From: Rotaria macrura
Lineage: Eukaryota; Rotifera; Eurotatoria; Philodinida; Philodinidae
Direction: 5' to 3'
NCBI GenBank assembly: GCA_900239685.1
Contig: OENT01000500.1
Location: 42,168-106,167 of the forward strand
Length of the DNA stretch: 64,000 nucleotides
Below are positions 1-12,048 of the stretch, piece by piece. Under the pieces are notes generated by a model. It saw only the letters and a list, made by a program, of their open reading frames with translations, made no database searches and was not told the DNA's origin. The translations under genes and the position numbers were made by a program. The number at the start of each line of letters is the position of its first letter. Within the stretch, counting starts at the first letter, position 1.

Positions 1-710
1 AATGGAAAAAGCAAAACTTTGAAATTTATTCTAGAAAATCTTTAAATGAAAATCAAGTTTTTATTGAAATCTTGAGCTCGATGAATCACATAGTAAATGA
101 GAGAAATACGAATGAAAACTTCAGTTTGCGTCGCATATCCTTTATATAATACATGTAGTACGAAATAACTTTATTGAAAACCTATTTCTTCGTTCGAAAG
201 AGTTCATTCTATTTACTTGTACATCTAACGGAGAATCTCTTACAATTGATCAGTCACTTTCTTAATAGAAAGTATCGAAATACAATCTACCGAACCTGCT
301 ATTTCTCCGTACGAACATGGGAAATCTTCATTTGCTAAATTGATACAGATTGTTTTCTTTTAATCTATGACTAACACAGAGGATATCAAATAGCATTCTA
401 TATAGACCGCAATGACTTACTATGTTTCGAATTCTTTTTATTTCAAAAATAAATGGTCATTTAAATTCATAAAATGAATCGAGCTATCATTCCATACGAA
501 TCAGATTCATTCGACATTCTCATCGTTGACTTCAATTCTTTAAAAGTGTCTGTTTTTCATTGCAAAGTCTTCATATACTTGAGCTCCAAAACTGATATTC
601 CAGAGATTAAATTAAATAAATCTAGCTACGCTAACATTCGAAAAAAGTCTCTATCGATACTTGATCATCCTTTGAAAAATTTACAATTATTTTCTTTTTA
701 TCGAAGTACA
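1..710. other. 5' flank of kelch gene
   Basis: No gene was recognised here. An open frame begins at 474 and runs into the kelch gene, but its first 79 codons look like low-complexity AT-rich filler rather than protein. They are treated as upstream sequence. Confidence 0.4.
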
Positions 711-1835
711 ATGTGTGAAACACATCTACTTCTCCATTTAGTTTGTAGTGTTTTATCACAGAATGAAACTTATGTTTGGCTAAGAGCTCCTCCTATGAGT
801 TATCCACGTGTAAGCTTTACATTGACATATGATCAACTTGGTAGAACTCTAGTGATCGCTGGTGGATCATCTAATGACTGGACTCCCCTATCATTAGTTG
901 AGTTTTACGATCCCGTCACTGGTTGTTACGATGCAGTAAATATGACTTATCCAAGAATGAATCACGCAGCAGCTTATTATGGACCAAAGAATTCCGTTCT
1001 TGTTACCGGAGGTATCCAATTCAATAGAGCTATTACTGAACAATCTGAAATGATATCGGCTAATGATGCACAACTTTTAAATGAGTTGCTAGTACCACTC
1101 TATAATCATATCATGACTGTTCTTGATGCTTCGCATATACTTATCGTCGGTGGTCAAGACAACGGAACGGCAGTAATCCCAAATCAAGTGCAAAGTTCCA
1201 CTTCGTCTCCCAACATTGGTGTCATCGAAATTAATTCTATCTTGACGAATCTTACAGGCCATTCAGTAACACCCCTGGGAAATCCAGGATTATTTCTCAT
1301 TTGCGGTGGCTACAATGGAAGTTCCTACTTCGGATCGTGTGCCAAATATAATGGAACGAATCCTGGAGGAGCTGAGCTAATAGATTTAACACAATTAGAA
1401 AATAATGACATGCCTGAACGCGCTAATCATCAAGCCGTATATATTCCAGCGAAAAATGTAGTATTAATCTGTGGTGGTGATAATGGTACAGATATTTTTT
1501 GTGATTGCTACTTATATGATGTATATAAGGAAGTATTTACTGAAACTGGCTCTCTGCAAACATGCCGTTCATTATTTAGTGCTCAGGCACTTTCGAATGG
1601 ATCAGTACTAATGATTGGTGGAGCAATAGATCATGTTGACAATCTAGTGATGACACCGACAGCTTCAACTGAAATATACAATTGGCAAAACGAAAGATTC
1701 ACGTATGCACCTGCTTTGAACGATGCACGTTATAGACACAAATCTGCTCTAGTTAATCCGGATACGATTTACGTTTTCGGTGGTGTCGGTTATAATCATA
1801 CAATATTATCAAGTGTTGAGTATATAAACACGTAG
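711..1835 (+). CDS. Secreted kelch-repeat protein
   Basis: A single-exon protein of about 374 residues built of kelch (beta-propeller) repeats. The Met at 711 is preferred over the first Met of the open frame at 474 because it is followed directly by a hydrophobic, signal-peptide-like stretch (METs CETHLLLHLVCSVLSQ). The extra 79 residues upstream carry no kelch signal. Successive blades are marked by double-glycine strands: VIAGG, VLVTGG, ILIVGG, LFLICGG, VVLICGG, VLMIGG and a final YVFGG. Several N-x-S/T sites (NETY, NMTY, NGTA, NGSS, NGTN, NGTD, NHTI) fit export through the secretory route. The role is probably extracellular binding; no catalytic residues were recognised. Kelch proteins of this sort are numerous in rotifers, so the specific function is unknown. 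A cytosolic form using the upstream start cannot be excluded. Confidence 0.8.
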   Translation: MCETHLLLHLVCSVLSQNETYVWLRAPPMSYPRVSFTLTYDQLGRTLVIAGGSSNDWTPLSLVEFYDPVTGCYDAVNMTYPRMNHAAAYYGPKNSVLVTGGIQFNRAITEQSEMISANDAQLLNELLVPLYNHIMTVLDASHILIVGGQDNGTAVIPNQVQSSTSSPNIGVIEINSILTNLTGHSVTPLGNPGLFLICGGYNGSSYFGSCAKYNGTNPGGAELIDLTQLENNDMPERANHQAVYIPAKNVVLICGGDNGTDIFCDCYLYDVYKEVFTETGSLQTCRSLFSAQALSNGSVLMIGGAIDHVDNLVMTPTASTEIYNWQNERFTYAPALNDARYRHKSALVNPDTIYVFGGVGYNHTILSSVEYINT

Positions 1836-4800
1836 TATTACCCGAAAAGAAAAGATACTAAACAATGTACTACAATATTTACAATTATAGACAGAATAAA
1901 CTAATCAGAATATTGATTACGAAATAAATTACACTATTGCCTTCTGTCTATTTTTATGTTTAATCGAATTGTTTGTCTCTTTTTTCAACATAACTTTCTT
2001 TAACACTTGAAAAATCTTAAGTATGACTTAGAATTCGATCAGAACGACGCGCTGACATTCAGACGATTTTAGTATGACAAAAGATTAAATTGTTCTGCTG
2101 CATCGATTCAACATTCAGATTTTGTGGTCATCCATACATGACTTCATCTCTTATTACGTGTAGGATTTGATTCCATAACTTTTCCTTGAATCGTTTATGA
2201 AATATAGGTATCATCAAAGTAGTGTTTGCATATTAAGAAAGCTGAAAATATCGATAACTCTTATGAATACATTGGTTAACTTAAAACACCCCAGTTTACT
2301 GATTCTCATTTCAGTGATCTTTTACTTTTAAAAATATTCCAATGCTAAGAAAGAAAATTTTGTAACGCTGATCTGTAAAATATGTTTCAAATGAAAATCA
2401 ATTAAGAATATCCTTCTAACGACTACTTGCAACCTGATGTGTATCGTTGAGTGGTGATGTTAGTGCTCTTCCTATCCATAGTTACCAATTCACAATATAA
2501 TTACTTGTATATATTCATATACATATGCGTACTCTTAACGTGACCTTAAGTTATAATGTATACCATCCTTCCTAGCATTACTAGGTAGATGCTTATTTTG
2601 TTTTTTTAAGTAGAACTAATGATTTTCTTTGCATTCTTTTTCCAAGAGACGACTTTCGAGTCGTAGATAATTCTTCAATCAAAATTTATCAATCGTATGC
2701 CTTTCACTTGAACTGATTTAACTGTGAAAATGATGTGAATTCATAATAGTTTTTACCATCAACATAATTAGATAACTGTGATAGATGCTTCATGCATAGA
2801 AGACATGCGACTGGCATAATGAAACAACATCTTTAGTCTGGTGGAAAATCTCGTGGTTGCATGAAATTAGAGGAGAAAATAAGAAATAATACTTCATTGA
2901 CAAGATAAAATTATGCTAAATGGTCTTCGTATTAAAAGTATTATTCTCATACGTATACATTTATCCTACATTAATATGGTTCTCCTGAAGTCAAATTCAA
3001 ATTTATTTATAATGAAAAAAGTCCTTCATATCCCGTTATGTAATACTAAACATATTGTCAAAATATTAATTATTCCTCACACAATAAAATTGAAATACGC
3101 AATATTTCTATAAATCATAGAGTACTGAGTGAAAATGTACTAGTTCCAGCATTTTTCTTTTCTTCCATTCCGCCAAATGTAGAAATTTCGCCGCCAAACA
3201 TTACGCTCCGTTGATTAAAGCGACTCGTATACTTGAATTTTCTACGAATTGAATGGAAAAAAAATTAAAGAACTTGATTGTTATTCAAATAAAGTCGAGT
3301 GGAACATATATATTTAGATGCGTATATATATCCTTAAAATAATACCTGACGACGATCGTTAACGATATTTTCTATGTTGTAATCGTAGACTTTCATTAGG
3401 AAAATCATGGTCAATATCATTCATGTTGAACCGTCTAGTTTCTGTTGATAAGTTAGTAAATCTAATTGAAGTTAAGGTGAAAACACAAACGCTTGCATAT
3501 AGAATCTGTAATATTAAGTGATTACTTTACTTTTTAAATCGAACTGTATGTTGTCATAAAAAGAAATCTTCAGTTCTTCTATATTGGTTTATTTATTTTT
3601 AAAAATGACTTCAAAAAAACAATGAAGAATTCAACTGGGTTATCAAAACAATGTACGGCAGTGAGTCTATCATCGTAGACTATGTAGTCAAACTTTCATA
3701 GAACGAAAAAGTAATTCATACAAGATTCTAATAGAAAACGTCATAATCAAACGATAAGGGTTGTAAATCAAAATCGAATGCGTAAAACGAGTGAATTAAC
3801 TTTCTACAATTAAGACTAGAATTCAGACATCCTGTTTGAATCGGTCAATATCAAGAGTCATCGACTGATAATTTCATATTCTTTTACACATCAATCTCAA
3901 TGTTTCATGTTAAATTCATAAAAGCTGCGCATACATTTTACTATCACTCTCTCGATATAATTTCTCTATGGACGATTATATCATTGTTGACTTGAGGATA
4001 TAAATCATGACAATCATGTGTTGAAAATTGCAGTGAAGTTGTAAAAACTGACAGAGAGATATAATAATAGTAGAGTACGATAGCCATCACCATATATAAT
4101 ATTCTTACTTTTTTCCCAGAAATTATCAATTCAAATGTGACTTATCATCATGAATTGAAATCATGAAAATTCCTATTCAGTCAATATTACGAATATACAT
4201 ATACTATGAATGTTGCATTGAAGAAAAAATGTGAAAAGAATCTGTAAAGGTTTTTGTTCGTTTCTAAATAGGTTTTTCTTGTTTCGGATAATGAAATCAA
4301 TTTTGGCTACGATAAAGAAAAAATGAAAAATGGACTTTAAATGATATGGTAGTGCATATTATCGCTCATGGCTGCCTTTTGTTTTTCTTTATTTTCTATG
4401 CTTGATCTCGCAGAGTATTATTTTTTCATTCATGTTCTCTGTACTCTCAGTGAATACGCTCGTCACATACGTTTCTCTTTTACTTTTTTTTCCTTTCATC
4501 TCCTTTCTGTTGGATCACTATTCTATCGATTAGTCAAAAAGCAATACTGCAACATATTTATATGTATACATCTATACGTATAGATTACTCAAGTTCGAAT
4601 AAAATATTTAAATAGAGCATATTCATCGACAACAGTATAATCGAAATCGATTGTATCCACAGAGTTTCTTATTACTAGTGGAAGGTAAATGCATTTTTTC
4701 ATTCATGTCATATATTAGTTGTGACAGTAAAAAAAACGTGTCAGGAACAGATAAATTTGCTATGCCACAAAAATAACGTAAATATAAGATAAAAGTATTT

Positions 4801-4925
4801 TTTTTACACATTCCCATGATCTTTGTAGCACGTTTCTATAAGTTGCAAAGTAAAGATTTTCATCTGCCATGCTATACTTACATTGTTTTTATTGGTTCTT
4901 TCACATTGTTCGTATAGATATTTGA
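1836..4925. other. Intergenic, no gene seen
   Basis: About 3 kb of AT-rich sequence with only short open frames of 60-70 residues and no recognisable domain. A likely polyadenylation hexamer for the kelch gene lies near 1893. Nothing else is supported. Confidence 0.5.
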
Positions 4926-5483
4926 ATGGCAATCACATCTAGACAACCAAATTTATCACGAATAGATGCATTCAACCGTATATTAATTATAACTACTAAT
5001 TTTTTCACTATAGCTGCCTTGACATTGTTGGTTGTCGGCATAGCAACACGATCATGGTACTACAGTAAAGATGCAAATGGTAACGTCGAATATTACAATT
5101 TTTTCACACTATGCACAGGCAATGATATCAATGGAACATCAATATGTATAGACATGCAGCGACAAACTAGTCTTGGCTTAGGTAGTCAGCATGCAGCTGC
5201 ACTATTAGTTGTTGCCATTTGTTTACTCGGTTGTGGGATGTTAGTTACATTAGCTATGAATTTTCTTTTATTCACGGGTATATTGGTACTAGTGGCACCA
5301 ATAATTCTTTTTCTTGCTACACTCTTTATGGTTGCAGCACTTGCCGAAGGTTCTAGAGTAACAATCTATAATAGTTATAGTGCCAATCTTGTTCAAACTG
5401 CTCATGTACTTACTATATTGTCAATGGGTATTATTTCATTCGCCAGCGGACGATTATACGTAAAGTATTATGGACAAATTTAA
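4926..5483 (+). CDS. Four-helix membrane protein, claudin/PMP22-like layout
   Basis: A single-exon protein of 185 residues with four hydrophobic segments at about residues 19-43, 88-113, 115-139 and 155-175. Helix 1 is followed by an outer loop of about 45 residues with a tryptophan (RSW) and two cysteines (LCTGN and SICID). This layout, a short N-tail, a large first extracellular loop with W and two C, and a short C-tail, is that of the claudin/PMP22/EMP superfamily. The loop W-C-C pattern is only approximate, so the assignment is structural and not by motif. An AATAAA-type signal follows the stop near 5550. Alternative: a lineage-specific tetraspan protein of unknown role. Confidence 0.7.
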   Translation: MAITSRQPNLSRIDAFNRILIITTNFFTIAALTLLVVGIATRSWYYSKDANGNVEYYNFFTLCTGNDINGTSICIDMQRQTSLGLGSQHAAALLVVAICLLGCGMLVTLAMNFLLFTGILVLVAPIILFLATLFMVAALAEGSRVTIYNSYSANLVQTAHVLTILSMGIISFASGRLYVKYYGQI

Positions 5484-5833
5484 GCATGCGGTGAAATCTT
5501 TTAAGCTATTTATTTTCATCATTTATGCTTTAGTGAATTTTTTTGTAAAATAAACATATATGATAGCAGAGGACTAATATCATTTGCTATTTTCTTCTAC
5601 AGTAATGTATGAATAGATAAAAAGACTTGAATCGAAATCATCAATGACGATCCCGTTATTCTAGTTGCAAACAACTTGAGCTAGTCAATTGTAAGAAAAA
5701 TAAAAAAACACTGCCATATGGCGACCTCCATTTCTACTTCAGAGAGGTGTTGTCATAGCTTGGATTATGAAAAATGAAGAACAGCTGACGCTTACCAAAA
5801 AATGAGCTACTCAAATTTCTTGATATTGTAAAT
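5484..5833. other. Intergenic spacer with a palindromic motif
   Basis: No gene. Positions 5711-5728 hold a CTGCCATATGGCGACCTC motif that recurs with three changes at 8596-8613, just outside the CCTGGC element. Confidence 0.4.
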
Positions 5834-7583
5834 ATGCAACAAGTTCGTCAAAGTCGGGAACCAATACCTGAAATTGGTAGTCGGGAAAAGGAAAACCCTC
5901 CCACTATCGTTCGAACTGATCTATCATCATTGCTAAGTGAATATACAACTGTACAACGACGATGTATGTACTATGAGTCATAATCTAGATTTATTCGTTT
6001 ATAAATGTATCCATATCTATCAACTATGTAGATAATGCTCGTCTTGAATCTCTGGAACGTGAAGTGGCATCACTTAAAAGTCAACCAAATCAAACAGGTT
6101 CACAATCGGATGATAGTGAACTTAATAGAACATTTACAACAAAACGTACACCCATGTCACAACCAACATCAGCTCGAGTTGCAAGTCCTTCTCGTATTCC
6201 CATACCAGTAACACCTCGAAAATTAAGTAATGATGATATACCAACATCGCCGACAAATCATGTACTACCAGCTTCACGTCCATCACCTTTAGTGCCTATT
6301 GCACGTAGCAAAACGTTTCATAGTGATACAACACAATCATCGTCCAATACATCAGATGAAGCAAATCTTCTACGATCATATAAAATGCATCTGGAACAAA
6401 TACTTCATAAAGATGTACAACCATATTCTGATATAAAAGTTCCAAGTTATACCTGTGTAGAAGATGTAATCAAAGCAAATGAGGTATTTACGATATTTAA
6501 GACACACCTTTGCTATCTATGAAAACAAAAGTAAATTTTCATTTGACTCATGGAAACTAAGCCAACTTATTATGTAACCGTTTAAACAAAGATCTGAGCT
6601 TTCATGAATGATATAATTTCCTTCGTCACAACATTGAAAAACATTTGTTTACAAAAATTAGAATGGCTAGTTCGATTTTTCTTTGCTAATATATTTCACC
6701 TTTTTTTTAAGTTCTCCATCCTAGATTTTTTGAAAAAGTTCAATGACGAATTACCGAACATAACTGAGGCTCTTCTTTGAATTAAAATTTCTCATGAACA
6801 TAATTACGAGCACTCTCATAATTTACAGTGCCAATTTTCACTCTAACATACTCTTTCTAACAAATAAAGATATGCAATGCGTTTAAAATGAGAATCGACG
6901 AAGAATTTCAGCTTCTGAATGAATTAGAACTAGATCTTTTCCGATCAATGTCGAGCAGAGAGTCTCGGAAAATTTCTCTTGCTACTAATATATGACCTCT
7001 ATTGATTGATTGTTTGTTTTATTGTTTTTTCTTGTATAGCAACTTGTAGTTGAAAACGATCGTCTTCGATCGGAATTGAATCGTTTAAAAACCGAAAGCA
7101 TTTTACTACTTCGATCAATGAAAACTGCATCAGGAACTGAACCTGTGTCAGGCAATGAACGAGTATGATTGTTTCCCGCTAATAGTATAGCTACTAAGAA
7201 CATCTTCTGTAGATTACGGCTGAACGTGAACGTCAAGAGTTAGCGATGGAATTATCACGACAAGTAGAAGAAAATAAACGCCTTCGAAAATCGCTATTAT
7301 CACAGTCAGCTAAATTTTTAGCATTACGTCATTCAGCAGCTACTTCTCATGCTCCTTTTTCAATATCGAATGATCATCGCCGTACACCTGTAAGCATAAA
7401 AATCATATTTCTATGTTAACAATTTCTTAAAGAAATCTTTTTCTAATTCAGGAATCAGCACCTCAACCATCGGTTACTTCTAGTAAATTTCCACAACCAA
7501 AATCAGCCCGTCATAATTTGACTAACAATCGAGGAGTCACACGAGCAAAATCATTTCATCAAAGCTCACAAGATACATCATAA
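5834..7583 (+). CDS. Coiled-coil protein, five exons, not identified
   Basis: Exons 5834-5963, 6032-6483, 7040-7162, 7213-7389 and 7452-7583 join in frame with GT-AG introns (68, 556, 50 and 62 bases) to give 337 residues. The start at 5834 is the first in-frame Met after a stop at 5786. Residues about 30-60 form a coiled coil (SLLSEYTTVQRRYNARLE). A Ser/Thr/Pro-rich region with several basic SRIP/TPRK-type patches follows. The most conserved-looking block (LRSYKMHLEQILHKDVQPYS) leads into a second coiled coil (NDRLRSELNRLKTES, then ERERQELAMELSRQVEEN). The C-tail is polar and basic. This pattern is common in centrosomal and microtubule-associated scaffolds, but the family was not recognised and no function is assigned. 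Confidence 0.75.
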
Positions 7584-8627
7584 TCTGTTCAGAAGATAGA
7601 TCAGTTTATGCAATATCTATCGTTTTCATATTTTATTTTTTCAATTCAACTAACATTTAAAAATACTATATAATTTAACATATTATTTTTTATTTTATAA
7701 ACAAGTGAAACGTTTAATTGTTCGATTTAATATAACAGACGAAAAAAAAACCAACACTTTCCCCACTTCTATCGAGCTACATTTTGAATATACTTAAATC
7801 ATAATGCCTTGCATTGCATGATAAGAAATAAGAAGTTGTTGATACAAGATGAAACTAACTGGGTATTCTACATTTTGTAAAATCAGAATAATTCTATCTC
7901 CATTCGTTTTGTAATCATTTATGACACATTAGTGGGTATGAATTGAATCTTTGGTAACCAGTGTGCGTGAGTATAGCGTATGGAGCAATAAACACGTTCG
8001 TTAAAGAAATGATAAAGTAATGATGTTAACTATAGTAGTTCATTTAATGGCTAGAGATGATGTGTGAGTATTTCTTCAACAAAAGCGAAGCTTTCAAAGT
8101 AAGAAAGTATTGCATTTCAGATTTTCGAAGCAAATTAGAAGCATGAAAATCTTATTTGCTGGCTTTGCTCGTAACTGTATTTAAAACGATTTTTTGGTGA
8201 CGAGATATTGTTTTTTATTTTAATTATTTTTGATTTCGTTGACACAAAAAGAACATTAAAGTTGATGACCTATCGACCACGGTGACTATGTAAGTTTTTG
8301 TCTGATAATGTGTTTATCTTCTGATACAACTACAAAGAAAAAAGAAGAATCAGTAAGATCAGATTTGTTAGTGTCTTTTCTTCAATGAAATAGAGTTTTC
8401 AAAATATATTTTTTCATGCGTTCATTTAACATAGAGAAGTCATTCAGTCATGCTAAAAGTTAAAATTTTACATAAAATATAAAGTTGATGTAACTTGTAA
8501 CTGTTAATAAGGAAGCGAAGTATATGAAAATTACCTCTCTGACTATTTAAGATAATTGGTAATAACTCTTATGATTTCAGTTCTTTAAAATGAAACTGCC
8601 GTATGGCGGCCTCTTTATGGTTCAAAT
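7584..8627. other. Intergenic, no gene seen
   Basis: About 1 kb without supported coding sequence. It ends in the CTGCCGTATGGCGGCCTC motif (8596-8613) just left of the inverted-repeat element. Confidence 0.45.
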
Positions 8628-10012
8628 CAGAGCTGTCAACAGGCCAGGCCAGCCTGAGTTTTGAGATTTTAGCCTGGCCTGCATCAAGCCAGACCGGTCT
8701 GAACTGTTCAGCCTGCTTAAAATTGATTAAGAATGATTTGATCTGCTCAATGCCATACTAAATGTCGCTATAATCCAACTTACACGATTAAGAAAACAGA
8801 AAGAAAATCATGACCGAACTGGATTTACTCCAACGATTATCCCGAAAGATACAATGAAAAAGACTAAAATAAAAATGAAGACGAAGTAGTCATTGAATTT
8901 TCACCTTTTATTAGCGAAAATACGATGAATTAAGTAAAAACTGTCAGTCAATTCAATTGATTTTGTTTAGATTTGTTTTAAATATGGAAAATGAACTTAC
9001 CTATTGAAGTTGTCTAATGGTGGTTGTTTCTTTTGTGAAGTGTTAGTGTTCTCAATTCACAGATTTTTTTAAATTTTCTAATATATAGGACACATTTTTA
9101 AAATTATTATTAGTAAGGGTATGCCTTCCCCTTTGCAGCAAATTTTAAGAGTGACTCATCCAAATGTTTGAAACTTTCCGAGTAGATAGATCTGGAGCAA
9201 TATATTACACATTTTCATAAGCTCACGCTTCCAAAATGCTTGTTCAAAGATACAATCGGGTTCACAAGGACTAAAAATTGCCTCCCTAATCGCCCAGCTT
9301 CTTGGCTGCTATATGTTCGATAGAGCTGAACATTTTTTTACAGACATTAGAAGCACTTTAGGGTGCCTATTACTTTGAATTCTTTCTCTATCATACCCTT
9401 TGAATAAAAAAGTTGTTTGAATAGTGCTTCCGTCGTAAGACCTGCCTGAGTTGAGCGCAAGAATATTTTTTTAAATAAAAAAAAATTGGTACTAGTAAAA
9501 CTATTTGGTACTGATAGAAATAATTTCAGCTAGATCAAATATATCATGCCTGAGAGACGGGGCAATTTTGTCAATTTTTAATTAAAAACTAGGTTCGAGA
9601 AAACTACGAAAGAAAGAAAAACGTCCTATATCTCTACGGTAATCGATTTATATTTTCGATTTTTGTTACTGTAAGGTAATAATTCAATTCTCAAAACATC
9701 ATCAATAGATAGAGTACACTTCAAAGCATATATACAGCAGAAGAAGACAAGAAACGAAAAATTTCAAAATTTCGGCTCGGGAAAAGGAATTCCGTTAAAA
9801 TCAGAAATAAACAGCCAAATTGATCTTCACCATGATGACTAAATACTGAACCGAATGGATATGTGTTATAATAAAAAATATCTATTTTCTTTTGATGTCG
9901 TGTATGCCTGGCCTGACCTGCAGGCCAGGCCCCAGGCAGGTCAGGCTCAATCGTAGCAGGCCAGGCACCAGGTCAGGCAGGACCGGAAAAAAGTGGCCTG
10001 TTGGCAGCTCTG
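8628..10012. mobile_element. CCTGGC-rich terminal-inverted-repeat element (non-autonomous, hAT-like ends)
   Basis: The left end begins CAGAGCTGTCAACAGGCCA and the right end is its near-perfect inverse, TGGCCTGTTGGCAGCTCTG. Inside both ends are arrays of short GC-rich words (CAGGCCAGGC, CCTGACCTG) in a GC content far above the AT-rich surroundings. The roughly 1.1 kb centre is ordinary AT-rich DNA with no long open frame. Ends of the form CAGAGnTG are typical of hAT transposons, which make 8-bp target duplications. The flanks here (GTTCAAAT left, TTGCACAC right) do not match, so the insertion is old, rearranged, or not a simple hAT. A second copy of the right end starts at 63940. Confidence 0.65.
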
Positions 10013-10256
10013 TTGCACACCCGACAGAGAATGAATTATAACATGTAATCGAGAAGTAAATATTTCACAAGAGAGACAAAGTCAAAACCTTTGAGACATG
10101 TATAATTTCATATATAATAAACAATTTTTCGATTCAACAGAACAGATTTTCTATTGTTGGAAAAGCATGTTGTTGACGATTTATGCAACAAAGTTTAATA
10201 GTATCATAAAATAGGTAATTTTTATAAAAGAAATAGTTTATTGAGGTTTATTTCCA

Positions 10257-10507
10257 CCCAGGTCAATCAAAACGGATATCCGTTACGGACCGTTGAGTGG
10301 ACGCAGTTATACGGACCGTAACATCATTAAAATAGGCCCGTATACGGGCGAATTTTCACAGCATACGATCCTTTATTACTGTGCCCAGAAATAGTACCGT
10401 ATACGGAGCCGTATACTGTGAAAATACAATCGTATACGACCCTATTTTAATGATGTTACGGTACGTATAACTGCGTCCGCTAAACGGTCCGTATCATTCG
10501 ACCTGGG
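10257..10507. mobile_element. Hairpin (foldback) element, about 250 bp
   Basis: Two arms of about 110 bases are inverted copies of each other: the left arm starts CCCAGGTCAATC and the right arm ends GATTCGACCTGGG in inverse form. Shared internal words include GGACCGT, GGACGCAGTTATACG, the CCGTAACATCATTAAAATAGG segment and repeated CGTATACGG palindromes. The left arm carries an extra CAAAACGGATATCC-like insert. No open frame. The size and near-complete self-complementarity are those of a MITE or foldback element. The superfamily could not be decided because the target duplication is unclear (possibly only CA). Confidence 0.7.
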
Positions 10508-11662
10508 CAGTGTAAAGGCATTTTCGAATCAAATTTATGCATAGGTCGTACTGTTTTACCGTCACGTGCAATAAAAAAGACTTAGAGTTTCTTCAATGAA
10601 TATATACTTACTTTTATCTAATATCTACCTTGACAATTTTGTATTTTCAATACAGATTAAAAACATGTGTTCTGAGAAAGTGACTAGAGCCTAACTGATG
10701 GATGATTAGCTTCGTTTCTTCGATACTCGACTTCATAGGGAAATGCCAAAATCATCGAATATACATGAATGAGCACTCATATTATTGTGAACGAACTTCA
10801 ATCGACACAAACTAATATAATCTCAATATCGGTGATCTTCCATTTGTCCGATCGACTTAAGGAGTCGATATTAACCGATGAAAGCAAGATTTCAAACTTG
10901 TACATACACAATCCAAGTCTGTTTGAAGTAGGAAATTTGCATTACTAAAAAACTTGTTCCTTGTTTATCTTCCATTCTATCAGCAAATTTTGAACAATAA
11001 AGGGTTCGCGTTTCCAATTTTGCGTAAATTTCGTTGTTGAAACCGTTGCGTGGGTGCTTTTGTGGCACAACATTCGTAGTTGATCATACAGATCGGAATG
11101 CACGAAAAAGATGGCCGAAACCTAATTTTATTTTTTTTCAGATCAGTATCGCAAAAGCAGTCCTTAACCTAGAATATGCAAGTAGAACAGAAGGAGAAAA
11201 GAAATTACTCATTAGAAATTGATAGAGTTGTAGATTGGTGTTCTCTCTTTTGCTTGATGCATCTCATTTACACTTTTGACTTAGCAGACAGGAAAAAATG
11301 TTCTCACTTGATGATAACACGAAAAATAAAAGAAGCCATTGTATGAGTGTATGACGATAGCAGTATCTGATGCGAGGATGGACTAACAAAACAAAAAAGT
11401 TTCAGGTGATAATTTCATTGAATTTTGTCGCAATCAAAAAATACCCAGGCGTGGGCAAGTGTGTTAATGTGTAAAGTTTAGTAATATATAATTCAAATTA
11501 CACGACACTCAAACCTACACAAGTCATAGATTCTCTTTTTTATGAATCACGCTCAGCGATATATATGAAAACGTCATTTTAAATTCCTTTTATTGAAAAT
11601 TGGGTTTTATTTTCCTTCAGCTGCCAACCTGCTGATACTGTAGCATTGCTATTGTATGAAAA
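10508..11662. other. Intergenic, no gene seen
   Basis: AT-rich sequence between the hairpin element and a candidate exon. A 62-residue open frame at 11034 has no protein-like pattern. Nothing is supported. Confidence 0.4.
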
Positions 11663-11785
11663 TTACAATACAATTGGCAGAGTAATAGCCAATGTCATAA
11701 GAATGAGAAGAACGATGACCAATAACATCAGAACAATGATAGTTTTATTGTCGAAATTTTGGTGACTATGATTCTCAGTCAACGT
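11663..11785 (-). CDS. Possible last exon of a membrane protein (partial)
   Basis: The reverse strand has an AG acceptor (ATATAG) followed by an open frame of about 40 codons ending in a stop at 11663. It encodes TLTENHSHQNFDNKT and then a strong hydrophobic helix (IIVLMLLVIVLLILMTLAIT). The splice site just after an in-frame stop and the clean transmembrane helix make this look like a terminal exon. No partner exon was found between it and the gene ending at 12437. It may be a remnant. Confidence 0.3.
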   Translation of the reverse strand, partial: TLTENHSHQNFDNKTIIVLMLLVIVLLILMTLAITLPIVL

Positions 11786-12048
11786 CTATATTCATGACAG
11801 ATTGTGTCTGTTCTAGCCAATAGTAGCCTAATAAAGTCAAAAAATTACTGCATTATTTTAAAACAACTAAAAACAGGCAAAGAAAGCCGAAGCTGTATTC
11901 AGTTTTTCTTTGGTCTCTCTATTAATTTTATAAAGAAGTATGAATTTCTTTTACAATAAGAAAGGTCTAACTCATATTTAGAGAGTTCGTGTAATACGAA
12001 TTTTAGCATTGTATGCATTCCACAATTGAATACGGGTGGCGTGATGTT

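Noticed and set aside
474..710. N-terminal 79-codon extension of the kelch frame
   Set aside because: No kelch pattern, AT-rich composition, and a better start with a signal-like sequence at 711.
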